Assembly: GCA_964352225.1 (NCBI GenBank)
Contig: CAYGRM010000112.1
Span: forward strand, 1-17,554
DNA from: CAJQQY01 sp964352225
Lineage (GTDB): Bacteria > Bacteroidota > Bacteroidia > Chitinophagales > Saprospiraceae
DNA length: 17,554 nucleotides
Direction: 5' to 3'
Shown: piece after piece, positions 7,681-15,113 of the stretch
Layout of the letters: each line of letters starts with the position of its first letter
How positions within the stretch are numbered: position 1 is the first letter of the stretch
Notes under the pieces: model-generated
Told to the model about the DNA's origin: nothing
Seen by the model: only the letters and a program-made list of their open reading frames with translations
Database searches by the model: none
Position numbers and translations under genes: made by a program

Positions 7681-7785
7681 ACTTGGCTTTTTGAGGTAAG
7701 CGCTTTTAATTTAGGGTGCTTCTCTCTAATATTAATGACCTTATCCAAAGATATAACCATTTAGGTCAGAAAGAAATTTTCCCCA

Positions 7786-9204
7786 TTATTCTTCTACTGT
7801 TTCCTTGCCTTCTGTCAACTCTTTGCTACTTTCCGTTTTTTGTCCAAGGTATTGAGGTAAATCCATTCCTGCCATATTGAACAAGTCGCTCATCGGAGGA
7901 ACTGATTTGTATAATCCTGAAACGAACTTAGAAGTCGCATTTCCTTCTCCTTCTTTTCCGCCTCCATTTTCCCAAACAGTCACTTTATCGATTTTGATAT
8001 TCTTAATTGCTTCCACTTGAGTTTTCACTAAGTCCTCTAATTTATCAGCGATAATCATCAAAACAGCATCTTTAGAATTGCCATTAGTAGCTTTTACAAT
8101 TTCTCCAAATCCTTGTGCTTGTCGATTCAAAATCTCCAACATACCTTTCGCTTCTGCTTCTCTTTCCATAAAAATCGCATCAGCATTACCTCTTGCTATC
8201 CTTCGAATTCTTTCTGCTTCTGCTTCCGCATCAATCTCTTTTTTACGCTTTGCGATTTCAGCTTGAACGATTTCGTTAGCTTGTGCTGTTGCCATTTCTT
8301 TGGCGGCACGAGCTTCCTCCGCGTTCTTCTCTGCAAGGTAAGCTTCCTCCAATGCTTTGGCTGCTTGAATCTTTTCAGATGAAGTGGCTAGTTTCAAATA
8401 TTCAGCTTCTCGTTGTCGACGCTCAGCATTTGATTCTGAAATTCGGATGGCAGCCAAGTTGGCTCCCTCAATAGCTTTTGCTTCTGCTTCAGACTCCCCT
8501 ACTTGTGCCAAGGCATCTGCATTAGAAACTTGAACTCTTTGATCTTGACGAGCATTTGCTTCTCCAATCGATCCATCTCTATTTTTTTCGGCAACACTCA
8601 TTCTGGCATCGTTGATTGCTTTCGCAGCAGCTTCCTTTCCAAGTGCTTCGATATAGCCAGATTCGTCTTGTATATCCGTTACGTTTACGTTGATTAATTG
8701 AAGTCCAATTTTTCTCAACTCAGCTCCTACATTAGAGGCTACGTTTGTTAAGAATTTATCTCTATCCGAGTTGATTTCCTCAATATCCATCGTCGCAACA
8801 ACTAAACGCAACTGACCTAAGATGATATCTTTTGCGATATCTCGAATTTGCATTGTTTCTTTTCCCAACAACCGTTCAGCAGCATTCTGCATAATTCCTT
8901 CTTCCGTAGAAATACCAACTGTAAATCGAGAAGGAACATCAATCCGAATATTTTGCTTACTCAATGCACCTTTCAAATCGACATCAATCGAAATAGGTGA
9001 TAAATCTAAATATTCGTAATCTTGAATTACGGGCCAGACAAACTCAGCACCTCCTGCAATACACTTAGCAGATCCTTGTCCTGTTCGACCATAGATAACT
9101 AGAATTCTATCCGAAGGACATCTACGATATCTTGAGATAAAAAATAAAAGCATTAGAAAAAATAAACCTGCAAAAGCAGCAACTAAAATTAAAGCGGAAC
9201 TCAT
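7786..9204 (-). CDS. Flotillin (SPFH-domain membrane scaffold), FloT/YuaG-like
   Basis: This is a 472-residue flotillin, a scaffold that oligomerises on the cytoplasmic face of the inner membrane and organises membrane microdomains. Residues 4-23 form a single hydrophobic N-terminal segment. The SPFH/PHB domain covers about 27-190, with SDRILVIYGRTGQG near 31-44 and LGQLRLVVATMDIEEINSDRDKF near 139-161. Residues 200-370 are a long Ala/Glu-rich coiled coil. The tail VSGLYKSVPPMSDLFNMAGMDLPQYLG near 430-456 is a conserved flotillin C-terminus. The nearest upstream gene on the same strand encodes an NfeD/YuaF-type protein, the usual flotillin partner, 208 bases away. A strong terminator follows 105 bases after the stop. 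The numerous antisense open frames here reflect codon bias only. Confidence 0.93.
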   Translation of the reverse strand: MSSALILVAAFAGLFFLMLLFFISRYRRCPSDRILVIYGRTGQGSAKCIAGGAEFVWPVIQDYEYLDLSPISIDVDLKGALSKQNIRIDVPSRFTVGISTEEGIMQNAAERLLGKETMQIRDIAKDIILGQLRLVVATMDIEEINSDRDKFLTNVASNVGAELRKIGLQLINVNVTDIQDESGYIEALGKEAAAKAINDARMSVAEKNRDGSIGEANARQDQRVQVSNADALAQVGESEAEAKAIEGANLAAIRISESNAERRQREAEYLKLATSSEKIQAAKALEEAYLAEKNAEEARAAKEMATAQANEIVQAEIAKRKKEIDAEAEAERIRRIARGNADAIFMEREAEAKGMLEILNRQAQGFGEIVKATNGNSKDAVLMIIADKLEDLVKTQVEAIKNIKIDKVTVWENGGGKEGEGNATSKFVSGLYKSVPPMSDLFNMAGMDLPQYLGQKTESSKELTEGKETVEE

Positions 9205-9412
9205 AAGTTGTAATGTTTAAGGTTTTTTAAAAAGAGGTTTTGTTTTACGTTCTCCATAGCTTTACCTGAACTACTCTTTCTCTTTTCGAAAAAAGTAGGA
9301 AGATCGCAATATTAAAAATATAACACCGGTATAATTATTTTTTGCAAAATGTAATTAACGATTCTAGTACATCATTTTTCAACAATGCATCAACATCCTA
9401 TTACTTCGATTA

Positions 9413-9655
9413 TTAAGACCGAAAATTCTCGCCTTCCAAAAAAGTCTCTACAGATTCTACCAGAAGAAGATTATCATCTAAAATTTCTATCACGCGAATC
9501 CTCGAACCAGTAGTTAAAGTTTTTCCTTCGGTGATTGCATCCATTTCTTTCATCACTCCTTGAATATTGATATGAATTTTTCCTTGAGATCTTTTCCCCG
9601 CAGGAATCGTTAGGTAAACTTCTCCCGTTTGAAATAATGCTTCATTAAGATCCAC
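9413..9655 (-). CDS. NfeD/YuaF-type protein, C-terminal OB-fold half (separated by an in-frame stop)
   Basis: These 80 residues are the soluble NfeD OB-fold domain: GEVYLTIPAGKRSQGKIHINIQG at about 12-34, then AITEGKTLTTGSRIRVIEILDDNLLLVE. As a free frame it would start at GTG 9653-9655. The same frame continues upstream as GESGN to the TAA at 9671-9673, which is the stop codon of the membrane half, so the two halves differ only by one nonsense codon. In relatives the membrane segment, a short linker ending like SGNxDL, and this domain are usually one protein. The linker residues are preserved after the stop, so the full-length gene was probably intact until recently. An out-of-frame ATG at 9657 also overlaps the presumed GTG. 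This half alone lacks any membrane anchor. Whether it is translated is unknown. Confidence 0.65.
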   Translation of the reverse strand: MDLNEALFQTGEVYLTIPAGKRSQGKIHINIQGVMKEMDAITEGKTLTTGSRIRVIEILDDNLLLVESVETFLEGENFRS

Positions 9656-9670
9656 ATTTCCAGATTCGCC

Positions 9671-10045
9671 TTATTTTGAAAATAAATACATCATGTACCC
9701 TACCAAGGCCATCGCTGCAAACCCAGAAATACTTGCCATCACAACTGCCATAGTAGTTCCCAATCCTGCATTCAAAGCCAGCACACCCGTCCATCCAAAG
9801 AAGGTGAAAAAAGCAATAATACTCCGAACTGAAAATAAGGTAAAACTTGGATCAAGGCTATAATCCGCATCTACATCTGAATGGGATCCAACTTCAAAAT
9901 CGCTCTCACTATCAAAGTCTAAACCAATCAAACTTAAAACGAATTGAATCACGAACAAGACACTAAATATGATGGAGATTCCCCAGAACATTTGTTGTGT
10001 TCCATTCAACGAACTCCACCAGTCTCCAAATATGAGTAGTAACAT
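9671..10045 (-). CDS. NfeD/YuaF-type membrane protein, N-terminal half ending at an in-frame TAA
   Basis: These 124 residues resemble the membrane half of YuaF/NfeD1b proteins, which accompany flotillins and affect membrane microdomains. There is a hydrophobic segment at about 18-42, an acidic loop (FDSESDFEVGSHSDVDADY) at about 44-63, and two further membrane segments at about 72-94 and 97-121. The protein ends at YMMYLFSK followed by TAA. Reading on in the same frame gives GESGNVDLNEALFQTGEVYL, which is the expected linker and OB fold. The whole gene would be 9413-10045, about 210 codons. It may be a pseudogene, a split gene with reinitiation, stop read-through or a base-call error. The ATG at 10043-10045 has no strong promoter match. 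The flotillin gene follows on the same strand. Confidence 0.7.
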   Translation of the reverse strand: MLLLIFGDWWSSLNGTQQMFWGISIIFSVLFVIQFVLSLIGLDFDSESDFEVGSHSDVDADYSLDPSFTLFSVRSIIAFFTFFGWTGVLALNAGLGTTMAVVMASISGFAAMALVGYMMYLFSK

Positions 10046-10225
10046 TTTTCTGTTTTTTTGATTAGTTGGCTTTTAATTCTAAGACAAAATTTTCTCTTAA
10101 AACTTAATGATGATACTCTGTAATCATTTTCTCTAAAAATAGCTTTTCTATTGCTAAAAATCCTAATATCTCGACAAATGGGTTTCATTTCTCGGCAAAC
10201 GTAACGACCAACTTTAATCTATGAT

Positions 10226-10249
10226 AAAAAAAGGTATTTCCTCTTTTTT
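10226..10249 (-). terminator. Probable weak terminator after the LytTR regulator gene
   Basis: On the minus strand AAAAAGAGG pairs with CCTTTTTTT through a five-base AAATA loop, with one G-U pair, 18 bases after the stop codon at 10268. The stem has only two G-C pairs, but the T-run is long. Confidence 0.45.
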
Positions 10250-10267
10250 ATTTCTTAGAATCAATCA

Positions 10268-11014
10268 TCATAAATTAGAAAGTCGTTCCAACAAAGCTTC
10301 CTTTTTTCGAGAAGAAACTTCAATTTGCATTCCATCGACAGTTTCCACCAATCCACCTTTTTTAGATTTGATAAATTTTCTAACTGCATTTAAATTAACT
10401 AAATGAGATTTATGTATTCTAAAAAAATCTTTTTCAAATAATAATTTTTCAAAATGTCCTAAAGTTTTTGTGATTAAATGAGTTGTCCCATCTATCAAAA
10501 CCACCGTTGTATAATTACTTTCAGCTACACATCGAATTATATTTTGGTGGTGAACGAAGGTAAAGCCATCAGTTGTTGTCAAGGCAACTTTTTCGATTTT
10601 TTGAGCAGCTAATAATTCTTGAAGAAATTCGAATTTTTCAGGTCGAGGTGCGTAGTTTCTAAGTTCTTTTACATATTTAACCGCTTTAATTAGTTCATCA
10701 ATATCAATCGGTTTTAATAAGTAATCAATAGCTGCAAATTGAAAAGCTTCTACCGCATATTCATCGTACGCGGTCGTAAAAATGACTTCAAAAGAAAAAT
10801 CATTATTATAAAACTTCAGCAACTCAAAGCCACTTTCCATTGGCATTCGAATATCCAAAAAAACTACATCAGGCTCCTCTTGAGCGATTAGTCTTTTAGC
10901 TTCATTTACCGAAGCTGCTAGTCCGATTATTTCTAATCCATCACAATATTCTTCGCATAATGCTTGGAGTAATCTACGACTTCGAACTTCGTCATCAACG
11001 ATAATCCCTTTCAT
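10268..11014 (-). CDS. LytTR-family response regulator transcription factor
   Basis: This is a 248-residue two-component response regulator with an N-terminal receiver domain (about 1-118) and a C-terminal LytTR DNA-binding domain (about 140-245). Receiver landmarks are the acidic pair D7/D8, phospho-acceptor D54 in VFLDIRMP, T80 in the FTTAYDEY segment and K101 in LLKPID. The LytTR part shows VHHQNIIRCVAESNYTTV and the FFRIHKSHLVNLNAVRKF signature at about 196-213. In Bacteroidota these proteins usually pair with a membrane histidine kinase of the LytS/YehU type. No kinase gene is adjacent, so this one is an orphan within the window. It is divergent from the TRAP solute-binding gene, with 197 bases between them, so control of that gene is possible, but no operator repeats were identified. 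Confidence 0.93.
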   Translation of the reverse strand: MKGIIVDDEVRSRRLLQALCEEYCDGLEIIGLAASVNEAKRLIAQEEPDVVFLDIRMPMESGFELLKFYNNDFSFEVIFTTAYDEYAVEAFQFAAIDYLLKPIDIDELIKAVKYVKELRNYAPRPEKFEFLQELLAAQKIEKVALTTTDGFTFVHHQNIIRCVAESNYTTVVLIDGTTHLITKTLGHFEKLLFEKDFFRIHKSHLVNLNAVRKFIKSKKGGLVETVDGMQIEVSSRKKEALLERLSNL

Positions 11015-11183
11015 TTAATCTTAAGTATTTGTTCGGATAATTTAAGTTTTCTGCTTTCTAAATTAGTCTTTTTATTCAACCGTTAAGTTATTGAATATCA
11101 ATCGCTTATAAAAACATTTCCAGACATAATTTTTTTTCAAAAAATACATAGCAAAAACCTAAGCTAAGATTAAATCCAATTTT

Positions 11184-11191
11184 TATCTTTA
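11184..11191 (+). promoter_or_regulatory. Near-consensus -7 element (TATCTTTA) for the TRAP solute-binding gene
   Basis: TATCTTTA differs from TAnnTTTG only at the last base, and ends 20 bases before the ATG at 11212. The 197-base divergent gap it sits in shows no other clear site. Confidence 0.35.
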
Positions 11192-11211
11192 GGAAAATAA
11201 AAACTCAAAAC

Positions 11212-12330
11212 ATGAAACTCAATCGTAAAGATTTTTTCAAAGGTGCTGCGCTCGGAATTATTTCGTTGCCATTTGCTATTCGTGGTTGTACCAATGAAAA
11301 TATAGCTCAAAATACTTCAACTTCAACCGTTTCTGGAAAGAAATATAAATGGAAAATGGTCACAACTTGGCCTCCGAAATTTCCAGTTTTGGGAGAAGGT
11401 TGCGAGCTCTTTGCCAAGTGGGTCAGAGAGATGTCAGGTGGCAGAATGGAAATCAAGGTTTATGGCGGAGGAGAATTAGTTCCTGCTTTAGAAATCTTCA
11501 ATGCCGTCAGTAGCGGAGCGGCTGAAATTGGTCATGGCTCTGCATATTATTGGGCAGGAATTGCCTCCTCTTCACAGTTTTTTGCCTCCGTTCCATTTGG
11601 GATGAATGCGCAACAAATGAACTCTTGGCTGATCAGCGGAGGTGGTTTGGAACTGTGGGAAGAGTTATATGATAAATTTAATTTGATCCCTATGCCTGCT
11701 GGAAACTCAGGTGTTCAAATGGGCGGTTGGTTTAATAAAGAGATTAATTCTGTAGCTGATTTGCAAGGTCTAAAAATGCGAATGCCAGGGCTTGGTGGAA
11801 AAGTCTTAGCCAAAGCTGGAGGGAATCCAATTTTGATTGCGGGAGGTGAATTATATACTAGTTTGGAACGTGGTGTGATTGACGCAACAGAATGGATTGG
11901 ACCTTATCATGATTACATTATGGGGTTTCATCAGATTGCAAAATATTACTATTCACCTGGTTGGCACGAAGCAGGTACGACGCTGGAAATGTTTTTTAAC
12001 AAAGAAAAATTTAACGAGTTACCAAGTGATTTGCAAGAAATTTTGAGGACTGCTGCCATGCGCTTAAACATGTGGATGCTTTCTGAATTAGAAGCAAAGA
12101 ACACTTTTTATTTAAAAAAAATATTAGCGGAATCAAATGCGGAATTGCGAGAGTTTCCTCAAGAAGTCTTGAATGAATTAAAAAAATATACCGATGAAGT
12201 TTTAGCAGATCTTACTGCTGCTGATCCTTTTGCAAAACGAGTTTATGAATCCTATGATAATTTTAGGAAAGATGCAGCGGAGTGGTCGAAGTTGACGGAG
12301 AAAGTTTTTTATAATAAAATTCAAATATGA
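11212..12330 (+). CDS. dctP: TRAP transporter solute-binding lipoprotein, TakP-like (2-oxoacid type)
   Basis: This is a 372-residue periplasmic binding protein of a tripartite (TRAP) transporter, which hands its ligand to DctQM for sodium-driven uptake. The N-terminus NRKDFFKGAALGIISLPFAIRGC looks like a Tat-style signal with an RK pair and a lipobox-like RGC (C26). Arg at -2 is unusual. The mature domain starts near residue 46 (YKWKMVTTWPPKFP). Family landmarks are GGELVPALEIFNAVSSGAAEIGHGSAYYW at about 86-114, GVQMGGWFNKEI at 167-178, the conserved ligand-carboxylate Arg R190 in LKMRMPGLGGKV, and E227-W228 in DATEWIGPY. These match the TakP group that binds pyruvate and other 2-oxoacids, so a 2-oxoacid ligand is likely. 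The matching dctQ and dctM genes lie 0.9-2.8 kb downstream on the opposite strand. Confidence 0.9.
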   Translation: MKLNRKDFFKGAALGIISLPFAIRGCTNENIAQNTSTSTVSGKKYKWKMVTTWPPKFPVLGEGCELFAKWVREMSGGRMEIKVYGGGELVPALEIFNAVSSGAAEIGHGSAYYWAGIASSSQFFASVPFGMNAQQMNSWLISGGGLELWEELYDKFNLIPMPAGNSGVQMGGWFNKEINSVADLQGLKMRMPGLGGKVLAKAGGNPILIAGGELYTSLERGVIDATEWIGPYHDYIMGFHQIAKYYYSPGWHEAGTTLEMFFNKEKFNELPSDLQEILRTAAMRLNMWMLSELEAKNTFYLKKILAESNAELREFPQEVLNELKKYTDEVLADLTAADPFAKRVYESYDNFRKDAAEWSKLTEKVFYNKIQI

Positions 12331-12397
12331 GGAGTCAGAGGCTTTGTGTTAACGATAACAGTTTTGCCTTGGGAATAAAACCCAGCCCCTGACTCCT
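12330..12397. repeat. Structured intergenic inverted repeat (possible three-way junction)
   Basis: The outer 13-base arms AGGAGTCAGAGGC (12330-12342) and GCCCCTGACTCCT (12385-12397) pair with one A-C mismatch. The interior holds two more hairpins: TGTTA/TAACA with an ACGA loop (12347-12360) and TGGG/CCCA with a seven-base loop (12370-12384). The left arm begins at the last base of the TRAP solute-binding gene's TGA. No T-run follows, so it is not a standard terminator. Whether it is an RNA element or a dispersed palindromic repeat is unknown. The remainder of the gap, up to 12446, shows only a weak GAGAG/CTCTC pair. Confidence 0.6.
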
Positions 12398-12446
12398 AAC
12401 CGAGAGCACAGCGACCAACCTCTCACCTGACTACTTAAAAAACACT

Positions 12447-13253
12447 ATGAAAAAACGCAAGAAAAAATCACTTCTACTTTTTGTAATTGTATTGTTATCA
12501 ATTTTTTATTTTTTACCAAAAAAAGAAAACCTCAACTTGGATCATATCAGTTTAGACAATTGGAAAGATACACCTGCAAGTTCATTTCGTAAAGATCAAA
12601 TGCGCTTTGAACGTGTCAGAGATGCCTATGAATTGAAGGAAGTTTATATCAAGAAACTATTGACTTCCAAAGGGTTCAACTCTTTCGATTACGACTTATT
12701 TCTACGTGCTTTTAAAAAAGAAGAAATTCTAGAAGTTTGGATAAAAACTAAAACTGCTTCTGAATATCAACTACTCACCAGTTATCATTTTTGTAAAAAT
12801 TCAGGGCGACTCGGACCGAAACGAAAAGAAGGTGATCGTCAAATTCCAGAGGGAGTTTATCGCATCAGCCACTTCAATCCAAAAAGTAATTTTTTGCTTT
12901 CTCTAAAAGTCAATTACCCAAATATTTCTGATGTAATTTTAAGTGATGCAACTAGTCCTGGAAGTGATATTTATGTACATGGTGGTTGCCAAACCACAGG
13001 TTGTATCCCACTAACCAATGACAAAATTCAAGAATTATATTTGTTAGCTATTGAAGCATATGAGGAAGGAAAAAGTATTCCGATTCATATTTTCCCAACG
13101 AAAAATTTTGAAGAAAACTTAGATGAAGATTCTGAGCACTTTCCATTTTGGGAAAATCTAGAAACGATTTTTGACGATTTTGAAGAACATAAAAGATTAC
13201 TTTTTATCGAGGTAGCATCTGATGGTAGATATGATATTCGAGTTCGAGACTAA
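12447..13253 (+). CDS. L,D-transpeptidase family protein, YafK/DpaA-like
   Basis: This is a 268-residue YkuD-fold enzyme expected to act on peptidoglycan in the periplasm. Residues 2-7 are strongly basic (KKRKKK) and 8-23 hydrophobic, giving a signal anchor. The catalytic part spans about 105-212: LGPKRKEGDRQIPEGVYRI near 122-140, then YVHGGCQTTGCIPLTNDKIQELY at 176-198 with H178 and nucleophile C186 in the HG...GC pattern. An extra Cys (C181) lies in the loop. The layout, with the GPKRKEGDRQTPEG-like block and the GCQTxGCIPL motif, fits the YafK subgroup. In E. coli the YafK member (DpaA/LdtF) detaches Lpp from peptidoglycan rather than forming cross-links. The C-terminal 60 residues are acidic. 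It ends one base from the convergent dctM stop. Confidence 0.88.
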   Translation: MKKRKKKSLLLFVIVLLSIFYFLPKKENLNLDHISLDNWKDTPASSFRKDQMRFERVRDAYELKEVYIKKLLTSKGFNSFDYDLFLRAFKKEEILEVWIKTKTASEYQLLTSYHFCKNSGRLGPKRKEGDRQIPEGVYRISHFNPKSNFLLSLKVNYPNISDVILSDATSPGSDIYVHGGCQTTGCIPLTNDKIQELYLLAIEAYEEGKSIPIHIFPTKNFEENLDEDSEHFPFWENLETIFDDFEEHKRLLFIEVASDGRYDIRVRD

Positions 13254-13254
13254 G

Positions 13255-14553
13255 TTAAATCAAAAACACTACCTTCGGAAACATAATTACCAAGAACAAA
13301 AAGATTAATTGAATAATTACAAATGGAACTATCCCTCGATACAGATGCCCCGTCGTAATCTGAGGCGGCGCAACTCCTTTCAAATAAAATAATGAAAATC
13401 CAAACGGCGGTGACAAAAACGAAGTCTGTAAATTCAATGCGAGTAAAATTCCAATCCAAATTAAATTCATATCATACACCTCAAAGATTGGTGCAACCAC
13501 AGGTACAATAATGAAAATAATCTCTATAAAATCAATAAAAAAGCCAGCCACAAAGACCACCAGCATTACTAAAAACAAAAATATATTAGGGGATAAATTC
13601 GATTCCTCAATCAGATTTATCAAATAAGTATCTCCTCCCAACTCTCTAAAAACAAAAGTAAATGTCGTCGCTCCAAGCAAGATTATAAAAACCATTGTTG
13701 TCAAATGCGTCGTCTGCTCCATCACTTCTTTGAGTATCCCTAAAGTAAATTTCCCTTGAGCGATTGTCAAAATTATTGCCCCCATTGCACCTATCGCAGC
13801 GGCCTCAGTTGGTGTAGCATAACCTGCCAAAATGGAACCTAACACAGCTACAATTAAAAAAAATGGAAGCAAAAATGCTTTGATTATTTTCCCAATAAAA
13901 CCTTCCCTTTTAAATTCTTGAATTTCTTCGTCTGGAATACTTGGCGCTTTTTCGGGATTAAGGTAAGCAAAAATGGCAATGTAAATTACATAACAAAACA
14001 CCAACAAAACACCAGGTAAAAGTGCCGCTTTAAATAAATCGCCAACCGTCACTCCCAACATATCTCCTAATAAAACTAGCACGACCGAAGGTGGAATTAT
14101 TTGTCCTAAAGTTCCCGAAGCGGCAATCGTCCCAGTTGCTAATTCAGGTGAATAACCTCTGTTCAACATGGTTGGTAAACTAATCAACCCCATCGTAATT
14201 ACCGTCGCTCCAACGATGCCAGTCGAGGCCGCTAACAATGCTCCTACAACTACAACAGAGATAGCTAATCCCCCTTTCATTTTTCCAAAAAGCATCGCCA
14301 TCGTTTCGAGTAAACTTTCGGCGAGTCCAGATTTTTCCAACATGATCCCCATAAAAACAAAAAGAGGAACTGCCAACAAAACCATATTCGTCATCGTCCC
14401 CATAATGCGAGAAGGCAGCATTGAATAGTCTGATATATCTAAAAAACAAAGAGCATAAATCGTGGAAATTCCTCCCAAGGTAAACGCCACGGGGAAGCCA
14501 TAAAGGATGAGTAAAAAAATGCTGATGAAAAGTATAATTGCTAAATATTCCAT
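13255..14553 (-). CDS. dctM: TRAP transporter large permease subunit
   Basis: DctM is the multi-span ion-coupled transport subunit of a TRAP importer. At 432 residues it has the usual length, with about 12 hydrophobic segments. Recognisable family motifs are VPLFVFMGIMLEKSGLAE at about 61-78, the GTLGQIIPPSVVLVLLGD re-entrant region near 147-164, GYATPTEAAAIGA near 245-257, and NLQTSFLSPPFGFSLFYLKG near 378-397. It follows dctQ on the same strand with 24 bases between them, so the two are cotranscribed. Its 3' end meets the L,D-transpeptidase gene with a one-base gap and no visible terminator. The binding protein it needs is most likely the TakP-like gene at 11212-12330 on the other strand. 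Confidence 0.95.
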   Translation of the reverse strand: MEYLAIILFISIFLLILYGFPVAFTLGGISTIYALCFLDISDYSMLPSRIMGTMTNMVLLAVPLFVFMGIMLEKSGLAESLLETMAMLFGKMKGGLAISVVVVGALLAASTGIVGATVITMGLISLPTMLNRGYSPELATGTIAASGTLGQIIPPSVVLVLLGDMLGVTVGDLFKAALLPGVLLVFCYVIYIAIFAYLNPEKAPSIPDEEIQEFKREGFIGKIIKAFLLPFFLIVAVLGSILAGYATPTEAAAIGAMGAIILTIAQGKFTLGILKEVMEQTTHLTTMVFIILLGATTFTFVFRELGGDTYLINLIEESNLSPNIFLFLVMLVVFVAGFFIDFIEIIFIIVPVVAPIFEVYDMNLIWIGILLALNLQTSFLSPPFGFSLFYLKGVAPPQITTGHLYRGIVPFVIIQLIFLFLVIMFPKVVFLI

Positions 14554-14577
14554 TTCCCTTTTTTCGTTTTGTTTGGA

Positions 14578-15102
14578 TTAGTTTTCTTTTGCCGTTTTAT
14601 ATTTCAACGTCAAAACTGAATCCGCCACCATTGCCATGGCTTGCAATAACAATAAACTTGCACCTATTGGTATCATAGATTTTATGATAAACCGAAAAGG
14701 TAACCCATTAGGGTTAGGCGACCCTTCTAAAATTTTAAATGATCCTAAAGCATAATCATACGACACATAAATAATTAAAAAACACCACGGAATCAAAAAC
14801 AGCAATGCTCCTGCAAGATTAACTAAAGCTTTATCTTTTTCCGAAAAATCTGCATAAAATAAATCTACTCGAACATGTTTATCATGTTTCATCGTATAGC
14901 CTGCGGCCAACAAAAATATCATCGCAAATAAATGCCACTCCAACTCTGGCAACCAAACTGGTTCACTATCAAAAAGCATTCTCCCCAATACTCGTCCACA
15001 AACGAGGACGACTAAAATACCTGTCAACCAAGAAGCAGCCTTCCCAATATTTTCATTAATGAAATTGACAATATTGATGAATTTTTGAAGTAGGTTTTCC
15101 AT
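14578..15102 (-). CDS. dctQ: TRAP transporter small permease subunit
   Basis: This is a 174-residue small membrane subunit of a TRAP importer, with four hydrophobic segments (about 20-40, 54-70, 91-113 and 137-160). The typical DctQ blocks are present: WLPELEWHLFAMIFLLAAGYTMKHDKHVRVDLFY at about 51-84 and the later PNGLPFRFIIKSMIPIGASLLLLQ at about 132-155. It lies between the SGNH hydrolase gene (11-base gap upstream) and dctM (24-base gap downstream), giving an operon SGNH-dctQ-dctM. The ATG at 15100-15102 has no promoter of its own, so expression presumably depends on the promoter before the SGNH gene. Confidence 0.93.
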   Translation of the reverse strand: MENLLQKFINIVNFINENIGKAASWLTGILVVLVCGRVLGRMLFDSEPVWLPELEWHLFAMIFLLAAGYTMKHDKHVRVDLFYADFSEKDKALVNLAGALLFLIPWCFLIIYVSYDYALGSFKILEGSPNPNGLPFRFIIKSMIPIGASLLLLQAMAMVADSVLTLKYKTAKEN

Positions 15103-15113
15103 AAAAGAAGAAA

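Noticed and set aside
8078..9019. Several plus-strand open frames opposite the flotillin gene
   Set aside because: They run antisense to a well-supported coding region and have Ser/Phe/Cys-rich, low-complexity translations typical of frames opposite Ala/Glu/Lys-rich coiled coils.
9385..9513. 42-codon plus-strand frame (ATG 9385) starting in the gap upstream of flotillin
   Set aside because: Most of it is antisense to the conserved NfeD OB-fold coding sequence, and the translation has no recognisable feature.
14168..14449. Open frames on both strands within dctM
   Set aside because: They are out-of-frame shadows of a full-length, motif-complete dctM.
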